From Pedobacter sp. MC2016-15 (GTDB taxonomy: Bacteria; Bacteroidota; Bacteroidia; Sphingobacteriales; Sphingobacteriaceae), in contig NZ_JAPIVS010000002.1 in assembly GCF_026239695.1 (NCBI RefSeq), forward strand, positions 372,001 to 436,000: DNA of 64,000 nt, read 5' to 3'. Position 1 is the stretch's first letter, and every line of letters starts with the position of its first letter. Made by a program: the position numbers and the translations under genes. This document shows positions 37,624 through 46,446 of this stretch, piece after piece. The notes under the pieces were generated by a model. That model had not been told where the DNA came from, ran no database searches, and saw nothing but the letters and a program-made list of their open reading frames with translations.

Positions 37624-37977
37624 CTATTTTTTAGTTGTATCCGTAGTTGCCGGAGCAGCAGATGGTGCTGTACCCAATGCGCCTCCGATAGGAGATGGAG
37701 CAGGAGTTTTATCCAGTTGTTCCTGAATTTTTGATTCTGAACTTCCTGCAGAAGAACCACCATTTTTGCCAATAGCAGTAACGGCCAGTGAGAACACTAC
37801 AATAAGTGTCAACAAAATCCAGGTGCCCTTTTCAAGTACATCTCCTGTGCGTTGCACGCCGAACATATTGCTGCCCGATCCGCCTGTTGCCAGACCACCG
37901 CCTTTAGGGTTTTGTATCAAAACAAACAGGCCTAATGCAACACAAATAATGATTAATAAAATAATTAAAAAAAGCAT
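37624..37977 (-). CDS. secG: Preprotein translocase subunit SecG
   Basis: This is a 117-residue inner-membrane subunit of the Sec translocon. Two transmembrane helices (about 2-22 and 52-70) flank the conserved loop VLIQNPKGGGLATGGSGSNMFGVQRTGDVLEKGTW. A Pro/Ala/Ser/Thr-rich tail (about 75-117) is longer than in E. coli, as is common in Bacteroidota. It is the last gene of the miaB block. Confidence 0.95.
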   Translation of the reverse strand: MLFLIILLIIICVALGLFVLIQNPKGGGLATGGSGSNMFGVQRTGDVLEKGTWILLTLIVVFSLAVTAIGKNGGSSAGSSESKIQEQLDKTPAPSPIGGALGTAPSAAPATTDTTKK

Positions 37978-37991
37978 AGTATGTTAAATGG

Positions 37992-39365
37992 TTAAATTTT
38001 CTTTTCTATAGATTGGATAAGGTCGGCAAAGTAACGGCTTTTTTCCGGAAACTTCAAACTTAATTTTTCATAAGTATCTATCGCCTTGTCATAAAGCATT
38101 TGCTCGATGTAAATTCCGGCAAGGGTTTCAGAAACGAGATCGTTCTGATCTTCGGCACTTCTTTTAGCCTTATTTTCATTGTCGATCTGCTCCGCATTTG
38201 GCGGATGGATCTGGGGATCATTCTTGATAAAGCTATCGATGATCTGAGAATCCCTGCTCAGTGGTTTCGGCGATTCTGGAGTGTCCAGCAGCTCTTCACT
38301 TCCGGTAAGGTGGCTTTGCAAATGAAAAATGTGTTCAACATACTGTTGCTGCAGTTCATTTCCACCGGCTTTTTTTACTGTAACATAAGGCTGGAAACTT
38401 TCCTGGTGCTCCTTGCGGGTCTTCGCCAGCCACCATAAAAAGGTGTAGGGAAGTTTATCGTCATTGTAATTGCTTACCCTGCCGTTCGCTACTTCCTCAG
38501 CGGCAGCTTCATTATGTTCTTCAATAACAGGCGGCGCAGCTACTACTTCAGGTTTTTCTTCCTGAACTTCTTCTACGACACTGAAGTTATCTTCAAAGGC
38601 AAAGAAATCTGTAGATACAATGCTTTCAAAAACGAAATCATTTTCAAGTGTGTTCTTCTGAGCATCAGTTGCTGTATCTTCTTCAGGCTCCGCTTCTGTC
38701 TGCCATTCTTCTGCCGGTTCTAACTCAGCATCCGCTGTTTCCAAACTTTCTTCAGACCCTGTTTCGGGCTGTACCGTGTTTTTAAACGGACGGTAAGCAT
38801 TATAATCCACCTCTCCGATTTCCTCAAAAACAGTCTCTTCAGCTCCGGCAGAAATTTCTTCGGCAGGAATATCATGTTCTGTTGGCGGTGGAATGGTTTG
38901 AAAAGGCAGTGCCTCAGAGATTTCTTCAAAAGTCTCCTGCTCGTCAGCTGTTGAAGCTTCGTCGGCAGGCTGTTCAGCTGCGGCAATTTCTTCGCTGACA
39001 GGTTCAAATGAAGAAACTGTAAGAGGTTCCGAGATTTCTTCATAAATTTCCTGCTCATCAGACACCACCTGCAGGTCGGCACCAATTTCAGCAGGAACTT
39101 CGTTTAACTGGAATTGAGTATTGTTCTCCCTTCTTTCAAAGAGAAAACGGTGAAGCCTTTGTCCGTTGGTATAAAGAGAGGCCTTTGCAAGTGCTTGATA
39201 CTCTCCTGAATCCTGACCGGCTTTGGCTAGCAGCAAATGCAGCGGCTGATAATACGGGTATTCCTGCAACAAATCATGTAACATCGACGTATGTTCTACC
39301 GATACCTTTTCAGGATCAGCAAGTAATACGGCGAGTTCTTGTTCTATGTTTTTGTCCAGCTCCAC
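37992..39365 (-). CDS. Acidic protein with C-terminal TPR-like repeat
   Basis: This is a 457-residue protein without a signal peptide. The N-terminal part (about 1-90) is helical. A long central stretch (about 95-290) is very rich in Glu and Ala with repeating EEI/FEEIxE phrases and is probably disordered. The C-terminal part ends in a TPR-like unit (AGIYIEQMLYDKAIDTYEKLSLKFPEKSRYFADLI). I do not recognise a named function. Its position between lptE and secG is a conserved neighbourhood in this phylum, suggesting an envelope-related role. Confidence 0.85.
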   Translation of the reverse strand: MELDKNIEQELAVLLADPEKVSVEHTSMLHDLLQEYPYYQPLHLLLAKAGQDSGEYQALAKASLYTNGQRLHRFLFERRENNTQFQLNEVPAEIGADLQVVSDEQEIYEEISEPLTVSSFEPVSEEIAAAEQPADEASTADEQETFEEISEALPFQTIPPPTEHDIPAEEISAGAEETVFEEIGEVDYNAYRPFKNTVQPETGSEESLETADAELEPAEEWQTEAEPEEDTATDAQKNTLENDFVFESIVSTDFFAFEDNFSVVEEVQEEKPEVVAAPPVIEEHNEAAAEEVANGRVSNYNDDKLPYTFLWWLAKTRKEHQESFQPYVTVKKAGGNELQQQYVEHIFHLQSHLTGSEELLDTPESPKPLSRDSQIIDSFIKNDPQIHPPNAEQIDNENKAKRSAEDQNDLVSETLAGIYIEQMLYDKAIDTYEKLSLKFPEKSRYFADLIQSIEKKI

Positions 39366-39397
39366 GTTGCTAAGTTAATGATTGAAATTCAATTTTC

Positions 39398-39907
39398 TTA
39401 CCATTGCGCAAAGGCCCTGTTGAAAATATCTTCAACCAGCATGACATTGATTTCTCTAATTAATTGTACCTGAGCAATATCAAATGTTGTGGTTCCTACC
39501 GGGAAGTCCCTGTATCTTTCGAAAGATTCTTCGAAGCTTTGTTTAGGGTCCAGGTTGTTGGTATATTTCACATTTACCTTAATGGTAAGCCTGTTGGCAC
39601 CTGCGCTTGGATTGTTGTTATTCTGCAAAGCAACCGGTCTGATGTCATATCCCGTGATCCGGCCTTCAAACACCGCATGTGCATCAGAAGTAATAATATT
39701 CAGACTGGTCTGGTTACGGATCCTGGTCTTCAGTGCCTCGGTAAAATCCTGGCTCAGCGTAGGTACCACAAGCGGAGCATTGTTTTCAAAAAACAGCACC
39801 GTGATGGTTTTCATGTCCTTAGGGATGGAAGCCCCGTTCAGCTTTACAGAACACGAATTTACAAGCAGCGCTAAAGGCAACAGGAGCAACAAATATATTT
39901 TCTTCAT
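39398..39907 (-). CDS. lptE: LptE-like LPS assembly lipoprotein
   Basis: This is a 169-residue outer-membrane lipoprotein with lipobox LVNSC (Cys19). The body resembles Bacteroidota LptE: TITVLFFENNAPLVVPTLSQDFTE, a beta sheet with FEGRITGYDIRPV and a C-terminal helix VQLIREINVMLVEDIFNRAFAQW. LptE plugs the LptD barrel that inserts lipopolysaccharide. It begins three bases before the sigma54-type activator gene ends, so the two are co-transcribed. Confidence 0.88.
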   Translation of the reverse strand: MKKIYLLLLLPLALLVNSCSVKLNGASIPKDMKTITVLFFENNAPLVVPTLSQDFTEALKTRIRNQTSLNIITSDAHAVFEGRITGYDIRPVALQNNNNPSAGANRLTIKVNVKYTNNLDPKQSFEESFERYRDFPVGTTTFDIAQVQLIREINVMLVEDIFNRAFAQW

Positions 39908-39910
39908 CTC

Positions 39911-41143
39911 TTAATTTAAGTTCAGTTCTTTAATCTTCCTGTATAAGGTACGTTCCGAGATGCCCAATTCCTGTGCGGCGAACTTGCGTTTGCCTTTATG
40001 TTTCTTTAAAGCCTTTTTGATCAGATCAGATTCCTTATCAATCAAAGAAAGCGATTCCTCAACTTCTTCGGCCTCATGTGTGTAATTGTAATCTACCGGA
40101 TTACTTTGCGAAGGCTTCTTGATCGTTAATGTCGAATCGTGATTGCCTGTCTGGTCGATCTCCTGGTAAAGCTGGTTAATATAGTGAGGGTTGTCTGCCA
40201 CGATATGTGAAGTGTTGCCGCCACTCTGGATAATCTCCGCCACCAGTTTTTTCAGATCCATCATGTCCTTTTTCATGTCAAAAAGAACCTTGTATAAAAT
40301 ATCACGTTCAGAAAAATCTTCCTTACTGTTCCCGTTGATCGGCATCGGCAGGTTGCTGCCGTTTTCATTCGGGATATAATTCAGTAATGCACCGGCGGTC
40401 ACATTGCGTTCTTTCTCCAGCACACACACCTGCTCAGCAATATTCTTCAACTGACGCACATTTCCCGGCCAGCTGTAATTGCTCAGCATCTGTATCGCAT
40501 CGGGCTCCAGGTGGATTCCCGGACTGCGGTACTTATCGCTGAAATCAGCAGAAAACTTTCTGAACAACAGGAAAATATCTTCTTTCCGCTCGTGCAGGGC
40601 AGGGATACGCAAAGGCACCGTGTTTAAACGGTAATACAAATCCTCACGGAATTTGCCGGATTTTACCCTGTTATACACATCCACGTTGGTAGCTGCAACA
40701 ATACGCACATCCGTTTTCTGCACTTTTGAAGAGCCCACACGCAGGTATTCGCCACTCTCCAGGATACGCAACAGACGCGCCTGAGTACCTAAAGGCAGTT
40801 CTGCTACCTCATCCAGGAAGATCGTCCCCCCGTTGGCCACTTCAAAGTATCCCTTACGGGCTTCATGGGCCCCGGTGAATGAACCTTTCTCGTGACCAAA
40901 TAATTCTGAGTCTATCGTCCCTTCTGGTATGGCACCGCAGTTTACGGCAATGAAGGAACCATGTTTACGCGCGCTCAGCTGGTGGATGATATGCGAAAAT
41001 ACTTCCTTTCCACTACCACTTTCACCCGTAATCAATACTGACATGTCCGTTGGAGCTACCTGCCTGGCAATATCAATTGCCCGGTTTAATAGTGGAGAAC
41101 CACCAATAATTCCAAATCGATTTTTAATATCCTGTACGTCCAA
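39911..41143 (-). CDS. Sigma-54-interacting AAA+ transcription activator
   Basis: This is an about 410-residue enhancer-binding-type regulator. It has almost no sensory N-terminus and goes straight into the AAA+ domain: Walker A GESGSGKE, the sigma54-contact loop GSFTGAHE, Walker B GTIFLDEVAELP and an arginine-finger region FREDLYYRLNTVPLRIPAL. A linker of about 130 residues leads to a Fis-type helix-turn-helix (KRKFAAQELGISERTLYRKIKELNLN). The start is uncertain: ATG 41215 would overlap miaB by 40 bases. The TTG at 41143, giving (M)DVQDIKNRFGIIGGSP, matches the family N-terminus I remember and leaves a 32-base gap, so it is preferred. Confidence 0.85.
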   Translation of the reverse strand: MDVQDIKNRFGIIGGSPLLNRAIDIARQVAPTDMSVLITGESGSGKEVFSHIIHQLSARKHGSFIAVNCGAIPEGTIDSELFGHEKGSFTGAHEARKGYFEVANGGTIFLDEVAELPLGTQARLLRILESGEYLRVGSSKVQKTDVRIVAATNVDVYNRVKSGKFREDLYYRLNTVPLRIPALHERKEDIFLLFRKFSADFSDKYRSPGIHLEPDAIQMLSNYSWPGNVRQLKNIAEQVCVLEKERNVTAGALLNYIPNENGSNLPMPINGNSKEDFSERDILYKVLFDMKKDMMDLKKLVAEIIQSGGNTSHIVADNPHYINQLYQEIDQTGNHDSTLTIKKPSQSNPVDYNYTHEAEEVEESLSLIDKESDLIKKALKKHKGKRKFAAQELGISERTLYRKIKELNLN

Positions 41144-41175
41144 AATAAATTGAATTTGTTTAAAATATTCTTGTC

Positions 41176-42600
41176 TTAACCGGCAATTCTGCCTAAAAGT
41201 GTTGCAGAAGTACAACGCTCGATCACCACATTCACGTATTGGCCCGGAGCAACATTCTCTGCTGCCGGAAATACGATCATGGCGTTCTGGTCATTTCTTC
41301 CGCATAAGTCTTTGTCAGACTTTTTCGAAAACCCTTCTACAAGGATTCTCACCGTTTTGCCTACCGAAGCCTGCAGTCTTTGCAATGACGTCACCTGCTG
41401 CTTTAACAGGATCTCCTTCAGACGACGTTTTTTCACGTCCTCAGGGATATCATCTTCAAATTTCCTGGCAGCGAGTGTACCTGGTCTTTCGGAATAGCTG
41501 AAGCAGAATGCGAAGTCATACCCCACATAATCCATCATGCTCAAAGTTTCCTGGTGCTCTTCTTCCGTCTCTGTGCAGAATCCTGCGATGACATCGGTCG
41601 AGATTGCACAATCAGGGATAATCCTCCTGATGGCATCAACCCTGTTGATGTACCACTCGCGGGTATAGGTACGGTTCATCAGTTCCAATACCCTGCTGCT
41701 GCCCGACTGAACCGGCAGGTGGATATTATTACAGATGTTATCATATTTTTTAATCGTGTATAACACCTCATCGGTAATATCCTTAGGGTGTGAGGTAGAA
41801 AAACGGATGCGCAATTCAGGACTGATCAGGGCTACCTTTTCCAGTAACTGGGCAAAGTTCACCATTACCTCCGAAGACTCATCTTCGCCTTTCCATTTGT
41901 AGGAGTCTACATTTTGTCCCAAAAGAGTCACTTCCTTGTATCCGCGGTCAAAAAGATCCTGTGCTTCTGCAAGAATGGAATGTGGGTCTCTGCTGCGTTC
42001 GCGGCCCCTGGTAAATGGAACTACACAGAAAGAACACATGTTATCACAACCACGCATGATCGAAATAAATGCAGTAATACCATTTCCGTTTAAGCGCACC
42101 GGACTGATATCAGCATAAGTTTCTTCCCTCGAAAGCAATACGTTGATCGCTTTCTGTCCCTCACCAACCTGTTCGATCAGCTGTGGCAGATCGCGGTAAG
42201 CATCCGGGCCAACAACCATATCAACAAGTTTCTCTTCTTCTAAAAATTTAGATTTCAAACGCTCTGCCATGCAGCCAAGTACGCCCACAATCAGTTTGGG
42301 GTTCCTGCGTTTTTCTATGCCAAACTGCGATAAACGGTTACGTACGCGTTGTTCGGCGTTCTCCCGTATAGAGCAGGTATTAATAAATATTGCATCTGCC
42401 TCATGGTAGTCGCCCGTAGTCTCAAAACCCTGATCAAGCAGGATCGAAGCTACGATTTCACTATCGGCAAAGTTCATCTGACAACCATAACTCTCAATAT
42501 ATAGCTTCCTCGCATTGAGCGCTTTAGGTGCGTCAATGATCAGGGCTTCACCCTGGCGTGCTTCATCGTGTGTCTTGTCTGCTAGCTGTAAATCAATCAT
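41176..42600 (-). CDS. miaB: tRNA-2-methylthio-N6-dimethylallyladenosine synthase MiaB
   Basis: This is a 474-residue radical-SAM methylthiotransferase that modifies A37 of tRNAs reading UNN codons. The N-terminal cluster ligands are Cys40, Cys76 and Cys110; the radical-SAM motif CxxxCxxC is Cys185, Cys189 and Cys192 (GCDNMCSFC). A TRAM domain forms the C-terminus (about 405-470). It is the first gene of an operon running through the sigma54-type activator, lptE, the TPR protein and secG, and has a well-formed promoter. Confidence 0.97.
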   Translation of the reverse strand: MIDLQLADKTHDEARQGEALIIDAPKALNARKLYIESYGCQMNFADSEIVASILLDQGFETTGDYHEADAIFINTCSIRENAEQRVRNRLSQFGIEKRRNPKLIVGVLGCMAERLKSKFLEEEKLVDMVVGPDAYRDLPQLIEQVGEGQKAINVLLSREETYADISPVRLNGNGITAFISIMRGCDNMCSFCVVPFTRGRERSRDPHSILAEAQDLFDRGYKEVTLLGQNVDSYKWKGEDESSEVMVNFAQLLEKVALISPELRIRFSTSHPKDITDEVLYTIKKYDNICNNIHLPVQSGSSRVLELMNRTYTREWYINRVDAIRRIIPDCAISTDVIAGFCTETEEEHQETLSMMDYVGYDFAFCFSYSERPGTLAARKFEDDIPEDVKKRRLKEILLKQQVTSLQRLQASVGKTVRILVEGFSKKSDKDLCGRNDQNAMIVFPAAENVAPGQYVNVVIERCTSATLLGRIAG

Positions 42601-42625
42601 AAAGTAAAATCCTATTACTGGGGTA

Positions 42626-42657
42626 CAAAAATATGAAATTTATTCATAAATGACAAA
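42626..42657 (-). promoter_or_regulatory. Promoter of the miaB operon
   Basis: On the minus strand TTTG (42654-42657) and TATTTTTG (42626-42633) are separated by 20 bases, a full match to the Bacteroidota -33/-7 consensus. The leader to ATG 42600 would be about 22 nt. Confidence 0.78.
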
Positions 42658-42730
42658 TTGGCAGAATTTAAATGAGCTCTTCCAAACATTGTAGGCATGG
42701 TGCTTGTATGGTATAAAATAAACTTAAACT

Positions 42731-44545
42731 ATGGGCGGCAGCAAATCAGGAATGCGAAAAATATGGAAATGGATTGCAGGAATATTTCTGGCCCTGATCA
42801 TTATTGTAGCCGGTTTTTCTGTCTATTTCAGCATTCGCTGGAAGCCGGTACTGACACAGAAAATTAAGGATGTAGTGTACCAGGGTTCCGATCAGCTGTA
42901 CACGCTGAACTTTAAGGATATCCATTTAAACCTCCTCACAGGCAGTGTTACGGTTGACAGTATTTTACTTGCCCCTGACACTGCAATTTTCAATGCAAGG
43001 AAAAAAACAGGGGATGCCCCAACGCACTTATTTCAGGTGAAACTGGAGAAGCTGCAGCTCCGCAGAATATCGGTTCTCACCATCTATTTCAAGAAAAAAA
43101 TAGAGATGAATGATATCATTCTGGAACATCCTTCCATCAATATGATCTATAATAAGGTCTATCACAAGCCTACTCCGGTCAAAGACCGCCGGAGCTTATA
43201 TGAAAGAATCTCCAAAACACTGAAGTCTGTCCATATCAAGGGAATCAAAATCGAAGATGCAGATTTCGACTATGTAAGCGGGGCATCGGGACAGATCTTA
43301 AACTCAGTCAAACATTTAAATGTGCATGTAAAAGACCTGCTGCTCAATGAACATTCCAGGTCTGATACCACAAGATTTTACTATACAAAAGATATCTCTT
43401 TCGAACTGGCTGGTTATCATTCCTTATCAAAGGATAAGATGTACACCATGAAAATAGATACCATTACCGGATCGGCTATCGGAAGAAAGGTACATATCAA
43501 GGGGCTCAAAATGATCCCCATGTATCCCGAAATACAGTTCAGCAAAATGCTGAAGAGGCAGAAAGACAGGTATGACCTGGCCTTTGATGAGATTGATTTT
43601 AGGGGAGTGAACTTCTACAGGCTGAACATCAGGGGTGTCCTGCAGGCAAAATCACTGCGCATCAGTAATGCAGAAGCAAAGGTTTTCATGAATAGGGAAA
43701 TGCCGCCGGGACATGGCGATAAATCACGCAATTTCCCCCATATGGCGCTGAGAAGGCTACCTGTAGAAACTACCATAGATACCCTTCAGCTCCGCAAGGT
43801 CAACGTTGCCTACACCGAATATAATCCGATGTCACAGGAAAAAGGAACCATCAATATCGATCGACTCAACGGAAATATCTATAACGTGACCAATGATTCT
43901 GCCTCCATCGCAAAGAGCAAATATGCAGTGGCAGATCTTGATGCCTATCTGGTGAAAGCGGCACAACTCCATATCGTCATTAACTTCGACCTGCTTGCTG
44001 CCAACGCGGCTTTCAACTTTAAGGGTAATATCGGCAAAGTGGATATGGTAAAGCTCAATCCCCTGTCCAAAGCCCTGGGTATGCTGAAGGTGGAAAGTGG
44101 TCAGATTCAGAAAATCAATTTTGATGTAAAAGCCAACAAAAGCGGCTCCAGGGGTACCATGTACATGTATTACAACAACCTGAAGATAGAGCTGCTGAAA
44201 GAAGGTGAGGACGGGAAGCCAAGCAAGAAAAAGGGACTGCTCTCCTTCCTTGCCAATACCCTGATCGTTAAAGACGAGAACCCCTCCAAAGGGAAACCGG
44301 TACGCAGGGCGGATATCGTTTTTGAACGCCCGCCGGGAGCCTCCTTCTTCAACTTGTTATGGAAAAGCGTCTTCATAGGTATTCGGGAAACAGTAGGCCT
44401 GGGTATAGTCCCGATGAAGAGCCCGGAAGCAGGACGTAAAGCCGTAGTAAAAAAGCTGGAGGAACGGAAAGAAAAACAGCAAAGCCGCAAAGAGAAAAGA
44501 CAGGAAAGAAGAGCACAGTGGAAAGCTGAAAAGGAAAAGAATTAA
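42731..44545 (+). CDS. AsmA-like membrane-anchored protein, paralogue 1
   Basis: This is a 604-residue protein with one N-terminal transmembrane helix (about 12-32) and a long, beta-rich periplasmic region built of repeated amphipathic strands (for example VTVDSILLAPDTAIF, DIILEHPSINMIY, VHIKGLKMIPMYPEI). It ends in a lysine/arginine-rich coiled tail (about 570-604). The architecture resembles AsmA/DUF748-type proteins linked to lipid transfer or envelope assembly, but I cannot name a function. It is 32% or so longer in tail charge than in core pattern would predict only by eye, so no numeric claim is made. A second Met at 42752 could be the true start. A clear paralogue follows 55 bases later. 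Confidence 0.82.
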   Translation: MGGSKSGMRKIWKWIAGIFLALIIIVAGFSVYFSIRWKPVLTQKIKDVVYQGSDQLYTLNFKDIHLNLLTGSVTVDSILLAPDTAIFNARKKTGDAPTHLFQVKLEKLQLRRISVLTIYFKKKIEMNDIILEHPSINMIYNKVYHKPTPVKDRRSLYERISKTLKSVHIKGIKIEDADFDYVSGASGQILNSVKHLNVHVKDLLLNEHSRSDTTRFYYTKDISFELAGYHSLSKDKMYTMKIDTITGSAIGRKVHIKGLKMIPMYPEIQFSKMLKRQKDRYDLAFDEIDFRGVNFYRLNIRGVLQAKSLRISNAEAKVFMNREMPPGHGDKSRNFPHMALRRLPVETTIDTLQLRKVNVAYTEYNPMSQEKGTINIDRLNGNIYNVTNDSASIAKSKYAVADLDAYLVKAAQLHIVINFDLLAANAAFNFKGNIGKVDMVKLNPLSKALGMLKVESGQIQKINFDVKANKSGSRGTMYMYYNNLKIELLKEGEDGKPSKKKGLLSFLANTLIVKDENPSKGKPVRRADIVFERPPGASFFNLLWKSVFIGIRETVGLGIVPMKSPEAGRKAVVKKLEERKEKQQSRKEKRQERRAQWKAEKEKN

Positions 44546-44600
44546 GTAGATTCCCGCTTGAGAAAAAACGTATATTGTAAAATCAAATGAACGGTAATGC

Positions 44601-46397
44601 ATGATTAAAACTTCCCGTAAGACATTTACTATACTCAAATGGATCGCCGGAATCGTGTTTGTGCTGTTCATGACTGCAGATGCTGCATCATGGTACCTGA
44701 GCTCCAAACGCCGTCCGATCGTCACCAAAGAACTGAAAGACCTGGTACTGAATGCTACGGACAGCCTCTATCGTATCGAATTCAGTACCGTGAACACCAA
44801 CTATCTGCTGGGAAATGCCTCGATCCTGGATGTGAACATCCTGCCGGATACCAATATCTTTAACAAACTGGTGCGTTTAAAACGTGCCCCAAATAATATC
44901 TATGAAGTACGGCTGAAGAAACTGACCATCTGGAATTTTCATCCCTTTCGTTTATTTAAGGATAAAACCCTGGATGTAGACCAGCTGCTGTTCGAACATC
45001 CCAGCGTAGTGATGATCAACAGGCAATTTGATTTCAATGAAAATCGTTCTGCAAGGCCCTATAAATCTCCTTATGGCTATATCTCCAAATTCTTACAGCG
45101 GGTTTGCGTCAACAGCATTGATTTCAAAAATATCTCCTTCAAATATGTCAACAAGAACCTGCCTGTAGCCGAAGCAGATTCTTTGGATAACCTGGACATT
45201 ACTTTCAAAGACTGGCTGATCGATGCAAATTCTGCTTCAGACCCTTCCCGTTTTTACCTGATCAAAGATGTTCTGATCAACCTGAATGATTATGATTTTG
45301 CTACCCCTGACAGCCTCTACCGGATGCGCATCAATTCATTGTCCTTTAAGGCTTCCACAGGGCTGCTTCATGTCAACAGGTTCAGCCTTTCACCAAGGTA
45401 TTCTGAAATGGACTTCGGACGTGTCGCAGGTTATGCGAAAGACCGGTTTAATATCCAGATGAGCGACATCCGCTTAACCGGGATTGATCTGCCGCTCTAC
45501 GTGAAAAAGCTGCAGCTCTCTGCCAGGGATATGACCATCAATAATGGTTTTGTGAATGTATTCAACAACAATGAACTTCCCTCAAAGGGTGTAGCCAGGA
45601 TGGGCAAGTTTCCGCACCAGCTGCTGCAAACGGTAAAAGGACAACTGTCGGTAAAAAGGCTCAATCTGAATAATATAGACTTCAGGTATGCGCTGTTCGA
45701 CCGCTATACGAGGCAGAAGGGAAAGATCTCTTTTGAGAATACTTCCGGCACGATTACCAATGTAACCAATGAAGCCAGGGTGAAATCAAAGAACCCCTTT
45801 ATGCTGGCCAGCCTGGATAGTTATATGATGGGTCAGGGTAAACTGCATGTGAATTTTAAATTCGATCTGAATGCCAGGAATGGCGCATTTTCCTACAACG
45901 GGGAGCTCACCAACATGAAAGGCTCGGTGCTGAACAAGATTACCAAACCACTGGGACTGGTGCAGGTAAAAAGCGGACAAGTGCAGAAGCTAAACTTTGA
46001 TGTGGTTGCTGATGAAACAAAGGCCAGGGGAAAGCTGTCTTTTGCTTATGATGATCTGTCTATCGGACTGCTGAAAAAGGTAGAGGGGAACAACAGACTG
46101 GTGAAGCAGAAGCTGATCTCTATGCTGGCGAATGCCCTGGTGATCAATCCCGCCAATCCCAATAAAGAGGGTAAATTCATCACGGCGCCTATAGAATTTG
46201 AACGTGACCCTACAAACTCCTTTTTTAGCTTTATCTGGCAGTCTCTTTTTCAGGGCATCAAATACACCGTAGGACTTACCCCGCAAAAGGAAGCAGAAAT
46301 AGCAACGAAGATTGCAGAGTTCGAAAAGATGAAAGCCGACAGGGAACAGCGCAGGGAGAACCGTCAGAAAAGACAGGATGCGAAGGGAAAAAAATAA
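44601..46397 (+). CDS. AsmA-like membrane-anchored protein, paralogue 2
   Basis: This 598-residue protein has the same layout as its upstream neighbour: one N-terminal transmembrane helix after FTILKWIAGIVF, a long beta-rich periplasmic region, and a basic tail (MKADREQRRENRQKRQDAKGKK). Shared phrases include LKWIAGI, LPDTNIFN versus APDTAIFN, LLFEHPSVVMINR versus ILEHPSINMIYN, KPLGLVQVKSGQVQKLNFDV versus KALGMLKVESGQIQKINFDV, and FEREPT/FERPPG before FFxxxWxSxFxGI. The two arose by tandem duplication. Function is unknown; an envelope lipid-transport or assembly role is a guess from architecture. Confidence 0.82.
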   Translation: MIKTSRKTFTILKWIAGIVFVLFMTADAASWYLSSKRRPIVTKELKDLVLNATDSLYRIEFSTVNTNYLLGNASILDVNILPDTNIFNKLVRLKRAPNNIYEVRLKKLTIWNFHPFRLFKDKTLDVDQLLFEHPSVVMINRQFDFNENRSARPYKSPYGYISKFLQRVCVNSIDFKNISFKYVNKNLPVAEADSLDNLDITFKDWLIDANSASDPSRFYLIKDVLINLNDYDFATPDSLYRMRINSLSFKASTGLLHVNRFSLSPRYSEMDFGRVAGYAKDRFNIQMSDIRLTGIDLPLYVKKLQLSARDMTINNGFVNVFNNNELPSKGVARMGKFPHQLLQTVKGQLSVKRLNLNNIDFRYALFDRYTRQKGKISFENTSGTITNVTNEARVKSKNPFMLASLDSYMMGQGKLHVNFKFDLNARNGAFSYNGELTNMKGSVLNKITKPLGLVQVKSGQVQKLNFDVVADETKARGKLSFAYDDLSIGLLKKVEGNNRLVKQKLISMLANALVINPANPNKEGKFITAPIEFERDPTNSFFSFIWQSLFQGIKYTVGLTPQKEAEIATKIAEFEKMKADREQRRENRQKRQDAKGKK

Positions 46398-46428
46398 GCC
46401 CCTGTATGTGTACAGAGGCTTATTTTTT
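46389..46428. terminator. Bidirectional terminator
   Basis: A stem formed by AAAATAAGCC-C-CTGTA and TACAG-A-GGCTTATTTT (one mismatch, TGTG loop) overlaps the stop codon of the AsmA-like gene and has T-runs on both strands. It serves the convergent S9 peptidase gene as well. Confidence 0.82.
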
Positions 46429-46446
46429 TAAGGAAAGCGGGAATCG

